From: a virus | DNA: 64,000 bases | Direction: 5' to 3' (one strand) | Virus record (IMG/VR): IMGVR_UViG_3300044640_001495 | Location: 1-64,000 of that record | Shown here: piece by piece, positions 15,292 to 24,703 of the stretch | Layout: every line of letters begins with the position of its first letter | How positions within the stretch are numbered: position 1 is the stretch's first letter | Made by a program: the position numbers and the translations under genes | Notes under the pieces: model-generated | Seen by the model: the letters and a program-made list of their open reading frames with translations, nothing else | Told to the model about the DNA's origin: nothing | The model's database searches: none

Positions 15292-16884
15292 ATGGCTGTT
15301 GTCCAGATATCAAAAATCCAGGTCAGAAGAGGCCTTAAAAATGCAGGAATCGGTGTTCCTCAACTGAGCGCGGCAGAATTTGCATGGGCAGTAGATTCCC
15401 AGGAACTGTTCATAGGTAACGGCAGCGTGGCTGACGGTGCCCCTTATGTTGGCAATACCAAAGTGCTCACCGAGCATGATAACATATTAGAACTTGCAGC
15501 CAGTTATAGATTCAGTGAATCTGAACCTTCTATAGCGCAAAGTGTTGCCAGGTCACTTCAGACCAAATTAGATGAATATGTCAGTGTGTTGGATTTTGGA
15601 GCCATACCGGATGGCAGCACAGACTGTGTGCCATTTTTTCAAAATGCCTTGAATGAATTGTTTAGAAACATAGATCCTAGATTCAAAAAAACTCTGCTGA
15701 TCCCCAACGGCACATATTTTTTCAGCAGCAACTTAAAAATTCCTAGCACGGCAAAGATACAAGGCGAAACCAGAGACGGTGCTATTCTGCAGATAGGCAA
15801 CAACAGTATTTTATTTGTCACAGCTAACGGTCAAGAAGTTGCAGAATTCACCAGTGGCAATAGACCAACCGATGTCAATATCAGTAATTTAACAATTGAT
15901 CACAATCAAGGTCAAACGGTATTAACCGGAGTAGCAGATAGTGCGTTCACCAATGTAAAATGGACCAGCGGCTATGTGTTGGGAGACCCTATCGTTGGTG
16001 ATATTCAAAACTCCAATCCATCATTGTACTGGGAAAACAGTCTTGATGGTACTAAAGTAACCAACATCACGCTCAAAGACTGTGTGTGGCAATCAACTCC
16101 GTTGGCCGTGAGATCTGATCAGATTACCATAGATTCCAGTGCTCCGCCAAGTTTTGATACCAGCGTGAAATTTGACGGCTGTAGATTTTTTGTCTGCAAC
16201 ACCGCAATAGTGATTAACGGTGTACCCGGCCAAGGAAACCTATGGCGTGTCTTTGACTGTGAGTTTGAAGAAATTGCCGCACACGCCTTTATATCTGACA
16301 ATGGTACAGGCACAGTTATACAACGTTCCAGATTCATCAACTGCGGCAACAACACCAACAACGCAGCCACGCCAACATCCAGTATCGTCAAGTTTGGAGA
16401 GAAAAATGGCAATACTGTGATTGACAGCACCAGCAACAGACATCAAGCAGCAGGATTCACCGCAGTGAGTACTAGACCTGCAATAACAGAAGTTGAAAAC
16501 GCCTCCAGGGTCAGTTTGATAGATATGAATTATGAAATAATCTATCTATCAGACGGTTTTAAACCACTGTCAGTATTTGCAGCATTCAACAGATATACCT
16601 ACATAGATTATGTTTTACAGTTAGGCGATCATTCACGAGCAGGACAAATAGTGGTAATGGTCACTGAGTCAGTAGGCGAATTTACATTCTCCGACAACTA
16701 CGTGTATTCATCACCCAGTTCATCTACACCAGAGGGGATTCTTATGACAGATTTTGTTTTTAATGTAGAATTAAAAGACAACGATGGCGACAGTGGAATT
16801 GAAACACTGTTGTTGTCATATCGAAATCCGCTGTCTTCCGGTCAAACTGGAACGATATCATATTCAATATCGTACGGTGTTTGA
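15292..16884 (+). CDS. Tail fibre/spike with beta-helix (pectate-lyase-like) domain
   Basis: The protein has 530 residues. Residues 1-50 (KIQVRRGLKN, LSAAEFAWAVDSQELFIGNG) form the short domain seen at the start of hyaluronidase-like and major-tropism-determinant phage proteins. From about residue 98 (VLDFGAIPDGSTDCVPFFQNA) there is a right-handed beta-helix of the pectate lyase 3 type, typical of tailspikes that bind or cleave surface polysaccharide. The C-terminus is a beta-rich cap. Late promoter. Enzymatic activity cannot be judged from sequence alone. Confidence 0.75.
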   Translation: MAVVQISKIQVRRGLKNAGIGVPQLSAAEFAWAVDSQELFIGNGSVADGAPYVGNTKVLTEHDNILELAASYRFSESEPSIAQSVARSLQTKLDEYVSVLDFGAIPDGSTDCVPFFQNALNELFRNIDPRFKKTLLIPNGTYFFSSNLKIPSTAKIQGETRDGAILQIGNNSILFVTANGQEVAEFTSGNRPTDVNISNLTIDHNQGQTVLTGVADSAFTNVKWTSGYVLGDPIVGDIQNSNPSLYWENSLDGTKVTNITLKDCVWQSTPLAVRSDQITIDSSAPPSFDTSVKFDGCRFFVCNTAIVINGVPGQGNLWRVFDCEFEEIAAHAFISDNGTGTVIQRSRFINCGNNTNNAATPTSSIVKFGEKNGNTVIDSTSNRHQAAGFTAVSTRPAITEVENASRVSLIDMNYEIIYLSDGFKPLSVFAAFNRYTYIDYVLQLGDHSRAGQIVVMVTESVGEFTFSDNYVYSSPSSSTPEGILMTDFVFNVELKDNDGDSGIETLLLSYRNPLSSGQTGTISYSISYGV

Positions 16885-17311
16885 TCTTTACGGAAACGAA
16901 AGATTATTTAAATGGAAGCAGTTCAGAGATAGTTTAGAAGTCAGCGCCACTCCATTAAGTGATGTTGCTGAACTCTGGAGCCATGCTCCGTTTGTCAATC
17001 CTTTCTTAGACCCCCAACAACCAAACACTTGGCCTGACCCTTGGCATTTGGTTATCGACGGCAAGCTAGATGATCTTGCTATTTGTCTCGGCATGCTGTA
17101 TACTATTAAATTAACACAGCGGTTTATGGATACCGTTTGTGAGATACATAAGTCTATGCTCCCCAAAGATCACGATTCAAAATTCTTTCTAGTAGCAGAT
17201 AACGCTGTGTTAAACTACGAACCAAGGATAGCTCATGATCTTAATGTGTTACAAGAAATCAAAACCGACATCGTGTGGTCCAGTTCGGCATTACCAATAA
17301 ATATCAAATAA
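16877..17311 (+). CDS. Conserved T4-like phage protein (VFDLYGNERLFKWK family)
   Basis: The conserved part reads VFDLYGNERLFKWKQFRDSL, PWHLVIDGKLDDLAICLGML and YTIKLTQRF, a family I recall from marine T4-like phages without known function. The start is uncertain: GTG at 16877 overlaps the spike gene by 8 bases, homologues seem to begin a few residues earlier (perhaps ATT at 16862), and the ATG at 16784 is too deep in the spike gene. It immediately precedes nrdA. Confidence 0.65.
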   Translation: MFDLYGNERLFKWKQFRDSLEVSATPLSDVAELWSHAPFVNPFLDPQQPNTWPDPWHLVIDGKLDDLAICLGMLYTIKLTQRFMDTVCEIHKSMLPKDHDSKFFLVADNAVLNYEPRIAHDLNVLQEIKTDIVWSSSALPINIK

Positions 17312-17324
17312 AGTAGAGACATAG

Positions 17325-19658
17325 ATGGAAATAACAGTAATCAAAAGAAATGGTGATCGAGAGCCACTCACCATTGAGAAATGGCAGGCACAGGTGGCAA
17401 AAGTATGTAGCGGTATTGCAGATGTTAGCCAAAGCATGATCGAGATCAAAGCACAGCCACATTTTTATGACGGCATAACCACAAGAGAAGTAGATGAAAT
17501 CACTCTAAGAGCCATTGTGGATCTCATAGACGTTGAAAACAATCCCGACGTTGGTCATACCAATTATCAGTATGTAGCAGGCAAACAGCGAGTTAGCATG
17601 TTGCGTAAAGATGTTTACGGTAGCTACACTCCCCCTAGTCTATATGAAATAGTCAAGACAAATGTGGCCACCGGTCTGTACACGCCAGACCTACTTGTGT
17701 GGTACACAGAAGATGACTGGAACAAGATGAATGACATGTTGGATCATGAAAAGGATGAAACATATTCATATGCTGCCATTGAGCAATTGATAGAAAAGTA
17801 TCTAGTTAAAAATCGTAGTACAAAACAAACATACGAAACTCCACAAATTAGATATATGGTTGCAGCCGCTACTGTTTTTCATAAAGAAGAACCTAATGCA
17901 TCACGTATGCGTTATATCAAGGAATACTACAATGCAGCCTCCGATGGTCTATTTACTCTTGCTACTCCTGTCCTTGCTGGTCTCGGTACCCCTACTAAAC
18001 AATTCAGTTCGTGCGTACTTATTCGCAGTGATGATGACTTGGATAGTATTTTTGCTTCAGGTGAAATGATGGCCAAGTATGCCAGCAAACGTGCAGGCAT
18101 TGGTTTAGAAATTGGACGACTACGTCCATTAGGCAGTCCCATCCGTGGTGGTGAGATTATGCACACAGGTATGATACCCTTCTTGAAGAAGTGGTTTGGT
18201 GACCTGCGTAGTTGCAGTCAAGGAGGTATTCGTAATGCAAGTGCTACTGTTTTTTATCCTATTTGGCATCATCAGTTTGATGATCTTATTGTTCTTAAGA
18301 ACAACCAAGGAACAGAAGAAACCCGAGTCCGTCATATGGATTATGGGGTTGTGCTTAGTGCCTTCTTCTGGAGACGATTCAAAAACAAAGAAGACATAAC
18401 CTTCTTTGATCCCAACGAAGTACCTGACCTATACGAAGCGTTTTACAAAGACACTGAGTTGTTTGAAGAACTCTATGTCAAGTACGAAAAACAAAAAGGC
18501 CTCCGTAAGAAAACGATGAGTGCCGAAGAAGTGTTCAAGAGTGGTATACTAAAAGAGCGCACAGACACGGGTCGAATATATCTCGTATTCATTGATAATG
18601 TCATGAACCAAGGACCTTTTGATCCTGAGTACCATACGATTTATCAAAGTAACTTGTGCTGTGAGATCCTATTACCCACACGTTCATTTAAGCGATTAGA
18701 CGACGATAGTGGACGCATAGCGTTATGTACACTGGGATCTATCAACTGGGGATCGTTCCGCAATCCAGAGGATATGCGTAGAGCCTGTAGGATTCTACAG
18801 CGTAGCCTGTGTAACATTCTTGACTATCAAGATTTCTTGTCGATACAGAGTAAACTTAGTAACGACGAGATACAACCACTAGGTATTGGTGTTACAAATC
18901 TTGCCTACTGGCATGCCAAGCGTGGACTCAAGTATGGCGAGAAAGATGCACTACAGGATGTTAAAACCTGGATGGAGCACCAAGCGTTCTACTTAACAGA
19001 AGCCACAGTTGAATTAGCCAAAGAACGTGGCCCGTGTACAGAGAGTCATAAAACTAGATATGGACAAGGCGTCTTTCCCTGGGAACTTCGTGCCAAGGGT
19101 GTTAATGAACTGGCAGACTTCGCTCCTGAACTTGATTGGGAAACACTACGTGGTAATATGAAGCAGTACGGTGTGCGTAATGCCACATTGATGGCCATTG
19201 CCCCTGTTGAAAGTTCAAGTGTTGTTATTAACTCAACCAATGGCATTGAAATGCCCATGAGCCTAATATCAGTTAAAGAATCAAAGGCAGGATCATTTGT
19301 ACAGGTTGTTCCTGAATACCATAAACTAAAAAACAAATATCAAATGATGTGGGAACAGAAAGACTGTGATGGCTATTTGAAAACAGCCGCAGTTCTTGCT
19401 GCCTATGTTGATCAATCAATTTCAACTAACACATTCTACAATCCAGCACACTGGGCAGATCGTAAAGTGCCTACTACATTGATTGCTAAAAATTTGATGC
19501 AGGCGCACATGTGGGGATTGAAAACATTCTACTACAGCCTGATTAATAAGGCAGGTAGCAAAGCAATGGCCGAAGCAACTCCCGAAGTACACTACAACGG
19601 GTTCCATAACGAAAGAGAAGTAATCGAAGACGAAGACTGCGAGGCATGTAAATTATGA
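17325..19658 (+). CDS. nrdA: Ribonucleotide reductase class Ia, alpha subunit
   Basis: The protein has 777 residues, the normal length. An ATP-cone (residues 1-90, VIKRNGDREPLTIEKWQAQV) is followed by the ten-stranded barrel with SSCVLIRSD (redox Cys near 230), SNLCCEILLPTR (the N-x-C-x-E catalytic loop near 443) and PVESSSVVINSTNG. The C-terminus DEDCEACKL carries the CxxC pair that receives electrons from glutaredoxin. It reduces NDPs to dNDPs for phage DNA synthesis. It overlaps nrdB by 4 bases and grx follows, forming one operon. Confidence 0.97.
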   Translation: MEITVIKRNGDREPLTIEKWQAQVAKVCSGIADVSQSMIEIKAQPHFYDGITTREVDEITLRAIVDLIDVENNPDVGHTNYQYVAGKQRVSMLRKDVYGSYTPPSLYEIVKTNVATGLYTPDLLVWYTEDDWNKMNDMLDHEKDETYSYAAIEQLIEKYLVKNRSTKQTYETPQIRYMVAAATVFHKEEPNASRMRYIKEYYNAASDGLFTLATPVLAGLGTPTKQFSSCVLIRSDDDLDSIFASGEMMAKYASKRAGIGLEIGRLRPLGSPIRGGEIMHTGMIPFLKKWFGDLRSCSQGGIRNASATVFYPIWHHQFDDLIVLKNNQGTEETRVRHMDYGVVLSAFFWRRFKNKEDITFFDPNEVPDLYEAFYKDTELFEELYVKYEKQKGLRKKTMSAEEVFKSGILKERTDTGRIYLVFIDNVMNQGPFDPEYHTIYQSNLCCEILLPTRSFKRLDDDSGRIALCTLGSINWGSFRNPEDMRRACRILQRSLCNILDYQDFLSIQSKLSNDEIQPLGIGVTNLAYWHAKRGLKYGEKDALQDVKTWMEHQAFYLTEATVELAKERGPCTESHKTRYGQGVFPWELRAKGVNELADFAPELDWETLRGNMKQYGVRNATLMAIAPVESSSVVINSTNGIEMPMSLISVKESKAGSFVQVVPEYHKLKNKYQMMWEQKDCDGYLKTAAVLAAYVDQSISTNTFYNPAHWADRKVPTTLIAKNLMQAHMWGLKTFYYSLINKAGSKAMAEATPEVHYNGFHNEREVIEDEDCEACKL

Positions 19659-20755
19659 GCAAACAACAATATAACCTAACCACAAAAACAGACTATCTCA
19701 ATCGCAAGATGTTTCTGGATCCAGCAGGGCCAGTGACCATTCAACGCTTTGAAGAAGTAAAATATAAAAAGATTGCAGACTTTGATTCAACTGCCCGAGG
19801 ATTCTTTTGGCAACCAGAAGAGATTAGTTTGACTAAAGATTCGAACGATTTTAAAGATGCCAGCGATGCTGTCAAACATATCTTCACTAGCAACCTACTT
19901 CGTCAAACAGCACTGGATAGTTTGCAAGGTCGTGGACCAACACAGGTATTTACTCCGGTGTGTAGTCTCCCTGAAGTAGAAGCACTTATGTACAACTGGG
20001 GATTCTTTGAAACAAATATTCACAGTAAGAGTTACAGCCATATTATTCGTAACATTTACAATGTACCCAAGGATGTGTTCAACACCATCCATGACACTCG
20101 AGAAATTGTAGACATGGCCAGTTCGGTAGGCAACTACTATGACAAGCTACACGTTATTAACTGCCGTAAAGAACTTGGACAAGAGGTTACTGAGAAAGAA
20201 CACGTTAAGGCTGTTTGGTTGGCACTACATGCCAGCTATGCGCTAGAAGCGTTCCGCTTTATGGTTAGCTTTGCCACCAGCTTGGCCATGGTAGAGAATA
20301 AAATCTTTATGGGTAATGGCAACATCATTCAATTGATCTTGCAAGATGAACTCTTACACAAAGGGTGGACTGCTTATATGATCAATCAAGTGGTCAAAGA
20401 GGATGCTCGATTTGTCGAAGCTCGAGAAGAATGCCATGCAGAAGTGTATCAACTTTACATGGATGTTATTCGTGAAGAAAAAGAATGGGCCACCTATTTG
20501 TTCAAGTTAGGTCCTGTTATTGGACTCAATGCCAACATCCTAAAAGATTTTGTAGATTATACCGCAGTGGGCGCATTAAAAGATATTGGTATCAAGTATC
20601 TTCAGGCCGCACCAAAATCAACTCCAATTCCGTGGTTCAACAAGCACACAGATACCAGCAAGAAACAAAGTGCTCTACAAGAAACAGAAAGCACAAACTA
20701 TGTTATCGGCGTCATGGGAGAAAATATTGACTATGCTGAATTGCCGGCTATATAA
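19655..20755 (+). CDS. nrdB: Ribonucleotide reductase class Ia, beta subunit
   Basis: The protein has 366 residues. The ferritin-like di-iron site is visible: ALDSLQGRG (Asp), then FFETNIHSKSYSHIIRNI, where Glu, His and the radical Tyr have the same spacing as in E. coli NrdB, and later Glu/His residues (EEC-HAE). The C-terminal tail ENIDYAELPAI is the peptide that docks on NrdA. The start overlaps the nrdA stop. Confidence 0.96.
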   Translation: MSKQQYNLTTKTDYLNRKMFLDPAGPVTIQRFEEVKYKKIADFDSTARGFFWQPEEISLTKDSNDFKDASDAVKHIFTSNLLRQTALDSLQGRGPTQVFTPVCSLPEVEALMYNWGFFETNIHSKSYSHIIRNIYNVPKDVFNTIHDTREIVDMASSVGNYYDKLHVINCRKELGQEVTEKEHVKAVWLALHASYALEAFRFMVSFATSLAMVENKIFMGNGNIIQLILQDELLHKGWTAYMINQVVKEDARFVEAREECHAEVYQLYMDVIREEKEWATYLFKLGPVIGLNANILKDFVDYTAVGALKDIGIKYLQAAPKSTPIPWFNKHTDTSKKQSALQETESTNYVIGVMGENIDYAELPAI

Positions 20756-20756
20756 T
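20727..20756 (+). promoter_or_regulatory. Possible early promoter inside the nrdB end
   Basis: TTGACT and TATAAT are 18 bases apart at the very end of nrdB, 20 bases before the glutaredoxin start. Confidence 0.45.
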
Positions 20757-20775
20757 ACAGTTAAAAGGACACATC

Positions 20776-21024
20776 ATGGAAGTAATAGTTTGGAGCAAGT
20801 ACCATTGCCCTTATTGTGATCAAGCAAAAGCATTGTTGACACAGCAAGGTGTTAAATTTGAAGAACGTAAAATTGGTGACGGTTACACTCGAGAAGAATT
20901 GTTAGAAGCTGTACCAACTGCTAGAACAGTACCACAAATTATCATCAATGGTAATGTAATTGGTGGCTTTACAGAATTAAGAAAATATATCGATGAAACT
21001 GGTTTCAACGGTAGCGGATACTAA
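20776..21024 (+). CDS. grx: Glutaredoxin
   Basis: The protein has 82 residues with the CPYC redox motif at residues 11-14, the cis-Pro segment TVPQIIING and the GG-containing turn (VIGGFTELRKY) that binds glutathione. In this operon its job is to re-reduce the C-terminal CxxC of NrdA. It is comparable to T4 NrdC. AAAAGGA precedes the start. Confidence 0.93.
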   Translation: MEVIVWSKYHCPYCDQAKALLTQQGVKFEERKIGDGYTREELLEAVPTARTVPQIIINGNVIGGFTELRKYIDETGFNGSGY

Positions 21025-21038
21025 TTAGGAAAATATAA

Positions 21039-21356
21039 ATGTTATTTAATAAACAAAAATTTGCAGCAGGTGATATCATCTCAGTTAAATTGATTACTGG
21101 AGAAGAAGTCATGGGCAAATTTGTGGAAGACACAATGGGAACTATCACTCTAGATCGTCCTTTAATGTTGGCCATGACACAGAAAGGACCAGCAATGTCT
21201 CCAGTACTGATGACAGTTCATCCGGATGCCAAGTTGACATTTAATTCAAGTGCAATCATCACCATGGCAGAAACAGATCCGGAAGTTGGCAAGCAGTATG
21301 TATTCCAGACCACAGGCATTCAGCCAGTAAGTGCTGGTAGTATTATCAAAGGTTAA
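21039..21356 (+). CDS. Sm/LSm-like small phage protein, 105 aa
   Basis: The segment FAAGDIISVKLITGEEVMGK, then FVEDTMGTITLDRPLML, has the strand pattern of an LSm core (hydrophobic-x-L-x-x-G-x-x-x-x-G, then a second strand and a loop), so an Hfq/Sm-like fold is possible. The C-terminal half is unlike Hfq. I recall the family as widespread but unnamed in marine T4-like phages. It may bind RNA. It sits directly behind glutaredoxin in the nrd operon. Confidence 0.55.
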   Translation: MLFNKQKFAAGDIISVKLITGEEVMGKFVEDTMGTITLDRPLMLAMTQKGPAMSPVLMTVHPDAKLTFNSSAIITMAETDPEVGKQYVFQTTGIQPVSAGSIIKG

Positions 21357-21359
21357 TCT

Positions 21360-21740
21360 ATGGCCGCAGGAGACCCAATTGATTACAGTAGTTACTATGC
21401 CGATATTGCTACAGCATTAGGAACAATTGCAACGAATTCAACTGATATTAAGAATTCGTTGGCCATAATTGCTGCCCAAACAACTACCTTAGCTAGTACA
21501 TTAGGGGAAATCGAAGGTCATCAGCAAAAATTGCGTGAGCTTGGCGAAGGCCCTGGTATCCATATTATTGGGCCTTATGAATTAGTGCAATTCATCACCT
21601 CATATAGAAGTCTAATTGAAGAAGGCAAACTGCTGAGTTTTCGTGATAAACAGCCGTCGGACAAAGAAGTTAGCAAAGCACTAAATGATCTTGGCAACTA
21701 TATAGCAAAGATCAAACAGAATATTCCCAAGGATTTTTAA
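21360..21740 (+). CDS. Hypothetical protein, 126 aa
   Basis: The N-terminal 55 residues are a Thr/Ala/Asn-rich helix with coiled-coil periodicity (IATALGTIATNSTDIKNSLA), followed by a conserved-looking block GPGIHIIGPYELVQF. No motif is recognised. It lies one base before the PAAR spike gene, so a baseplate or tail partner is plausible. Confidence 0.55.
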   Translation: MAAGDPIDYSSYYADIATALGTIATNSTDIKNSLAIIAAQTTTLASTLGEIEGHQQKLRELGEGPGIHIIGPYELVQFITSYRSLIEEGKLLSFRDKQPSDKEVSKALNDLGNYIAKIKQNIPKDF

Positions 21741-21741
21741 T

Positions 21742-22704
21742 ATGCCAGGAGTATCGAGACAAGGCGCCGATATTGCCGGCGGAACAATCGCAGCAGGTTC
21801 TTCTAATGTTTTTGTAAATGGTTCACCAATTGCAAGACTAGGAGATGCAGTAGCAGGTCACGGTCGTGGTTCGCATAGTAGCCCTACAATGGCTGGATCT
21901 AGTAGTACAGTATATGCTAACGGCATTCTAATATGTAGAGAAGGTGATGCGGCAACCTGTGGCCATCCTGCTACTGGCAGCGGAAATGTGTTCTCCGGAA
22001 CATTTGCATCCTTTGTAGTCCCTCCTGTAGTAATTGCTCCAGCAACACAAGCAGCCATTAACAGACAAACAAGTGCATATGTGGCTAATCCCGGTGCTTA
22101 CAATGTTGCATCTAACGACCAGGTTAAACAAAACTTTCCGGGTACTCCACAAGGAGCAGACGGTGAGAGTTTAATTGACACTGATGTGGTACTAGCCAGT
22201 GACATTCCTTCATTGCTGTCGCAGAATCTCGACGAAGCCGGCAAGGGGATTTGGGAAGAGACAGGAATGGGCGGCCGCGCCAGTAATTCTAGGATCACTG
22301 GTATATGGAAAGAACTTGGATATCCACAGACTGGTGCTTGGCTTACTGACCAAACTGCTTGGTGTATGGGTTATGTAAATTGGGTGTTGAAACGATGCGG
22401 CTACAGATTTGTGCAAACTGCCTGGGCTTTTGATATTAGGGATAAAGCTGCTGCATATAAAGCCGTTAAGATCCCACTTAATCAAGGACAGCCTGGAGAC
22501 ATAGCTTTATGGAGTTATGGTCATGTGAATTTTATCTATACTGCCAGTAGCGGAACATACTCTTTTGTTGGTGGTAATCAAAGCACTAAAGCAAAAAATG
22601 TTAATAATCCCTCGAGCGGGTCTGTGACAAGATCTTGGCCAAGCGGGTATCGAACACCCGGCGACAATTCCTTAATTGGAATATTTAGACCTGTTAAGGA
22701 ATAG
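21742..22704 (+). CDS. PAAR-repeat spike protein fused to a CHAP-like peptidase
   Basis: The protein has 320 residues. Residues 1-90 hold PAAR-type repeats (MPGVSRQGADIAGG, VFVNGSPIARLGDAVAGHG, VYANGILICREGDAATCGHP) with the Cys and His residues that bind iron or zinc at the cone tip. After a linker, residues 190-318 form a CHAP/NlpC-like domain: WCMGYVNWVLKRCGY (nucleophile Cys), DIALWSYGHVNFIY (His) and a following FVGGNQ. A tip protein with a built-in peptidoglycan peptidase would pierce the envelope and cut the wall during DNA entry. It resembles T4 gp5.4 plus a lysin. Confidence 0.8.
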   Translation: MPGVSRQGADIAGGTIAAGSSNVFVNGSPIARLGDAVAGHGRGSHSSPTMAGSSSTVYANGILICREGDAATCGHPATGSGNVFSGTFASFVVPPVVIAPATQAAINRQTSAYVANPGAYNVASNDQVKQNFPGTPQGADGESLIDTDVVLASDIPSLLSQNLDEAGKGIWEETGMGGRASNSRITGIWKELGYPQTGAWLTDQTAWCMGYVNWVLKRCGYRFVQTAWAFDIRDKAAAYKAVKIPLNQGQPGDIALWSYGHVNFIYTASSGTYSFVGGNQSTKAKNVNNPSSGSVTRSWPSGYRTPGDNSLIGIFRPVKE

Positions 22705-22705
22705 C

Positions 22706-23116
22706 ATGAAAAAATTCTTATGGAAAATATTAGGTTTCCTTAGTTTGGGAATGGCCTATGTTGGATTAGTTACACCAGGTATCCCCTACTCAATCTTTGT
22801 GGTGTTTGCGGCCTATTGCTTTGCCAAAGGTAGTCCCAAGATGCATGCCTGGATTTACAATCACAAACTGTTTGGACCGTTCCTTACTAACTGGGGTGAA
22901 AAGCGTGTGTTCCCACAGAAGATGAAATACTTCATGTTGTTCATGATGACAACCAGTTTGATCACCATGTGGTTGACAGCAGTCCCAGTTCGTGGTATAA
23001 TATACACAGCAGTGTTTATGATGCTGGTGGCCATATGGGCTTGGAGATTCCCCAGCTCAGTTGAAGAATATGACAACAGAAAAGCACAAGGTAAAAAAAT
23101 TGGATGGATTAAATGA
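22706..23116 (+). CDS. DUF454 (YbaN-like) inner membrane protein
   Basis: The start at 22706 (MKKFLWKILGFLSLGMAYVG) follows the PAAR stop by one base. The 136 residues contain three to four membrane segments and the family signature GLVTPGIPYSIFVVFAAYCF, then FAKGSPKMHAWIYNH. YbaN-type proteins are inner membrane proteins of unknown function, in some bacteria linked to heme uptake. Its presence in a phage is notable alongside the heme oxygenase gene. Confidence 0.8.
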   Translation: MKKFLWKILGFLSLGMAYVGLVTPGIPYSIFVVFAAYCFAKGSPKMHAWIYNHKLFGPFLTNWGEKRVFPQKMKYFMLFMMTTSLITMWLTAVPVRGIIYTAVFMMLVAIWAWRFPSSVEEYDNRKAQGKKIGWIK

Positions 23117-23763
23117 CACCTACCTATAAGGTCACTCCACTGTTTGGCGTGCCTTTGTACCAGACCAACATTGGGTCATTGGATAAAGGCATGCGCGAAT
23201 TCATTGAAAATCAAGAATATGAACGCATGGCCGCCGACAACGGTGACTATACAGTGAACAAGTATATTTTAGATACTCCAGAACTTGCTCCGTTGAAAGC
23301 TAAAATTATGAAAGCGGCAGATAATTTTATCTACACAGTCTTAGACGTAAAACGCAACATGGATTTTCGCATGGAGAACAGTTGGGTGAATCGTCATTAC
23401 ACAGGCGACTACTCTGGACAACACTATCATGGCAACAGCCTTATCAGTGGTGTTTATTACATAGACACAGGCGTTGATACTGGTGCATTTGTATGTCACA
23501 AAGACAAGGGCAACTATAACCTATGGACCGAAACTGTGAGAGTGGACTTCAATTATCAAGACCACGGTAACGATGCCAAGCTGAATTTCTTCAATGCCGA
23601 TGCTTGGGGTTTGTATCCTGCCAAAAATGACCTAATCATGTTCCCATCCATGATGACTCATTCGGTTGAGGAAAATCAATCGTCAAAGATACGATACAGT
23701 TTGGCCTTTAACCTATTCCCCCGAGGCACAGCCGGTGGTGTAATCAATACCCTAACTGTTTAA
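23113..23763 (+). CDS. 2OG-Fe(II) oxygenase family protein
   Basis: The protein has 216 residues. TPLFGVPLYQTNIG is the family N-terminal strand, WVNRHYTGDYSGQHYHGNSL holds the iron-binding His and Asp region, LIMFPSMMTHSVEEN the distal His, and RYSLAFNLFPRG the 2OG-binding Arg. It overlaps the DUF454 gene by 4 bases and is followed directly by a paralogue, the pair clearly being a duplication. The substrate is unknown. Confidence 0.85.
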   Translation: MTPTYKVTPLFGVPLYQTNIGSLDKGMREFIENQEYERMAADNGDYTVNKYILDTPELAPLKAKIMKAADNFIYTVLDVKRNMDFRMENSWVNRHYTGDYSGQHYHGNSLISGVYYIDTGVDTGAFVCHKDKGNYNLWTETVRVDFNYQDHGNDAKLNFFNADAWGLYPAKNDLIMFPSMMTHSVEENQSSKIRYSLAFNLFPRGTAGGVINTLTV

Positions 23764-24411
23764 ATGCAACATAGAATAACGCCATTGTTTGCAATACCTT
23801 TGTTTCAAACACATCTAGGCAATCTCAATATCATTACCAAAACTTGGTTAAAAAATCTTGAGTATCCTTATCAACGAACCGGCCACGATGGCACTGACGA
23901 AGATCTCGATGAGGGATCAAAAGGCATGTACATTCTAGACAAACCTCAACTCAAGAATTTGCGTAAACAGATAACAGACGCAATTGATTATTTTGTGCAT
24001 CAATCGTTGGGCGTCGACGATGGTATAAAATTTGATATATCAACCAGCTGGGCCAATCGATATCTAAATGATGAACTTGTGATTAAACATAATCATAAAA
24101 ATTCTATGATCAGTGGAGTCTACTATATAGAAACAACAGCCACCACTGCTCCAATTGTGTTTGAACAGGCATGGTCGCATGTGAACCTGTTTCACTCAAC
24201 AACAACGCCCACGTTTAAAAAAACTCATGTGAACGAGTATAACTCAAGCACACATACCATTTATCCGAGAACTGGAGATCTCTTGTTGTTCCCTTCCCAT
24301 CTAGAACATACAGTTCCCGCAAGTGATTCAACAGACACTAGATACAGTCTAGCATTTAATTGTTTTGCTAGAGGACATATGGGATTTGGAACTGGACAAA
24401 TAACACTATGA
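23764..24411 (+). CDS. 2OG-Fe(II) oxygenase family protein, tandem paralogue
   Basis: The protein has 215 residues and the same order of motifs as its upstream neighbour: TPLFAIPLFQTHLG, WANRYLNDELVIKHNHKNSM, then LLLFPSHLEHTVPA and RYSLAFNCFARG. Sequence identity to the neighbour is moderate, so the duplication is old. It overlaps the next gene by 4 bases. Confidence 0.85.
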   Translation: MQHRITPLFAIPLFQTHLGNLNIITKTWLKNLEYPYQRTGHDGTDEDLDEGSKGMYILDKPQLKNLRKQITDAIDYFVHQSLGVDDGIKFDISTSWANRYLNDELVIKHNHKNSMISGVYYIETTATTAPIVFEQAWSHVNLFHSTTTPTFKKTHVNEYNSSTHTIYPRTGDLLLFPSHLEHTVPASDSTDTRYSLAFNCFARGHMGFGTGQITL

Positions 24412-24656
24412 AAAAAATAACACTAGACCAATTGGTAGAAATTGCCGCAGAAGTAGAAGCTGGCGATCCCGCAGATTGGGGTAAACTTGCTGTTGGGCAA
24501 GAACAGGCATTTAGAATGATTGGCACAAGTATACTTGACATGTTTGACAAAGAAGTGTATACTGATGATGACAAACTGATAATGTTGGCAACTATTACTA
24601 AACTAACAGTTGAAAACATGTTGCTTAATCTAAAGATTATGGATAAAAGTTCATAA
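24408..24656 (+). CDS. Small helical protein, 82 aa
   Basis: It begins [20 protein letters not shown] and is predicted to be all-helical and acidic. I recall similar sequences at the same position after oxygenase genes in marine T4-like phages. There is no functional motif. It ends at a late box. Confidence 0.6.
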   Translation: MKKITLDQLVEIAAEVEAGDPADWGKLAVGQEQAFRMIGTSILDMFDKEVYTDDDKLIMLATITKLTVENMLLNLKIMDKSS

Positions 24657-24659
24657 ATA
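24652..24659 (+). promoter_or_regulatory. T4-type late promoter box (CATAAATA)
   Basis: The box overlaps the previous stop codon, 45 bases before the cold-shock gene. Confidence 0.5.
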
Positions 24660-24703
24660 ACTCACACAGACAGCATAAATTTACAAACAAGGAAAATAGT
24701 AAA

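Noticed and set aside
16784-17311. ATG at 16784 as the start of the gene before nrdA
   Set aside because: It would overlap the tail-spike gene by 101 bases, and the first 26 codons read as a Cys-rich shadow of the spike frame.
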